A stretch of DNA of 32,969 nt from Eutrophocola sp049446715 (GTDB lineage Bacteria; Pseudomonadota; Gammaproteobacteria; Pseudomonadales; Pseudohongiellaceae): the NCBI GenBank assembly GCA_049446715.1, contig JBMTQX010000033.1:1-32969 (forward strand). The letters are read 5' to 3'. A model generated the notes under the pieces. It worked only from the letters and a program-made list of their open reading frames with translations, was not told the DNA's origin and made no database searches. How positions within the stretch are numbered: the first letter of the stretch is position 1; each line of letters starts with the position of its first letter. Below, piece after piece: positions 32,390-32,969 of this stretch. The position numbers and the translations under genes were made by a program.

Positions 32390-32800
32390 TGCTGGGGATA
32401 AGGCATCAAAACTGCCGGAAAGCTCTCGAAAAAGAGCATTGTAAACCTTTTTAACTTGCCGCTTCACCCGGCTACCCCGAGTGCTGTGACGCCGTTTCAG
32501 ATTTCAGCATCTTGGGGAAATTCCTTGAATTGGCGCTCTTTTCTTCCATGTAAACCCGTGTAATATGCCTTTCCCCTGCCTTTTAGGAAATGTGATCCAG
32601 TCTTTGTTGCATTTGTGATCCAGCTAGAAAATTAATGTAATTTGTAAAAAAAACGATAATTCATTGAAATCAATGGTTTAATTAAACAACGTGCCGATCT
32701 GAAGTGGGTAGTAATCGTTAAGATGCCGCAACTCCGTGCCCGCGATTCTGCGGGGTGCGCCGGGACCACAACACGATTTGAGTAATGTTAGGGTGACAAG
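32390..32800. other. Divergent ponA-pilM control region, no gene
   Basis: The region has 411 bp. It carries a direct repeat TGTGATCCAG at 32591-32600 and 32614-32623 (period 23 bp, close to two helix turns), an AT-rich stretch around 32625-32695 and a dyad CATTGA-AA-TCAATG (32662-32675). No confident sigma-70 promoter was identified for either gene. Confidence 0.6.
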
Positions 32801-32969
32801 TTGCTCAGTTTATTTTCTAAGAAGAACAATGCCTTGCTTGGTATTGATATCAGTTCCAGCTCCATCAAGTTGCTAGAACTGAGTAAATCAGGCTCCAAGT
32901 ACAAGGTGGAAAACTACGCCACCAGACCCCTGCCGGATGGCGCTGTCGTGGAAAAAAATATTGTCAACC
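32801..32969 (+). CDS. pilM: Type IV pilus assembly protein PilM, N-terminal part only
   Basis: Actin-like cytoplasmic protein that links the PilNOP inner-membrane complex to the pilus motors. The visible 56 residues include FSKKNNALLGIDISSSSIKLLEL, which holds the actin-fold phosphate-1 motif (GIDISSSSIK), then KVENYATRPLPDGAVVEKNIV, the typical PilM opening. Translation probably starts at TTG 32801, with AGGGTG about six bases upstream; no ATG is found at the right place. The position next to ponA, transcribed away from it, is that of the pilMNOPQ operon in Pseudomonas. The window ends inside the gene. Confidence 0.93.
   Translation, partial: MLSLFSKKNNALLGIDISSSSIKLLELSKSGSKYKVENYATRPLPDGAVVEKNIVN

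Noticed and set aside
31382..32401. 339-codon plus-strand frame opposite ponA
   Set aside because: Antisense shadow of the glycosyltransferase part of PBP1A.

Overview
The window is a stretch of ordinary gammaproteobacterial chromosome, moderately GC-rich and densely packed with housekeeping genes. As I remember the Pseudomonas aeruginosa map, these genes fall in one region there in nearly the same relative order (mutY, his genes, ctpA, envC, gpmI, rhodanese, secB, trmL, ntrC/ntrB, thiI, typA, dtd, tatCBA, hisE/hisI, ubiB/ubiJ/ubiE, hslU/hslV, SPOR, priA, rpmE, ponA, pilM). This suggests a Pseudomonadales/Cellvibrionales-type organism, probably aerobic (ubiquinone genes, Tat system) and carrying type IV pili (pilM). 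The species cannot be named from the sequence. There is no phage, insertion sequence, CRISPR array, rRNA or tRNA.

Layout. 1-593: 5' part of mutY (minus). 832-2965: histidine genes hisB, hisH, hisF (plus), without hisA. 3039-7272: ctpA, envC, gpmI (minus): cell-envelope proteolysis, septum splitting and glycolysis. 7480-8512: membrane rhodanese and secB (plus). 8563-11664: trmL, then ntrC and ntrB (minus), nitrogen control. 11953-12803: decayed remnant of thiI. 12906-15331: typA and dtd (plus), translation quality. 15496-19847: a minus run of ubiB, hisI, hisE, tatA, tatB, tatC. 20016-21935: a serine hydrolase of the beta-lactamase fold (plus) and a DUF2490 outer-membrane protein (minus), set between ubiB and ubiJ. 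21958-28782: minus run of priA, a SPOR protein, hslV, hslU, a DUF971 protein, ubiE and ubiJ. 29078-29882: a free-standing chorismate mutase and rpmE (plus). 29978-32389: the class A penicillin-binding protein ponA/mrcA (minus). 32801-end: start of pilM (plus).

Functional links: hisB, hisH, hisF, hisI and hisE cover much of histidine synthesis from two loci; ubiE, ubiJ and ubiB serve ubiquinone synthesis; tatABC and secB are two protein-export routes; ctpA, envC, the SPOR protein and ponA act on the cell wall; ntrBC is the nitrogen two-component system.

No new multi-gene system is evident. The more unusual content lies between genes and in lost genes: a family of GTAGG-headed REP palindromes at four loci, three as inverted pairs; a hisB-hisH-hisF cluster in which hisA is missing and a REP pair occupies its place; a thiI pseudogene with three visible lesions; an NtrC-type dyad upstream of ntrB facing that dead gene; a two-gene insertion splitting the ubi cluster; an altered DCA motif in UbiB; and several short tandem duplications in spacers, one of which duplicates a candidate extended -10 promoter upstream of priA.
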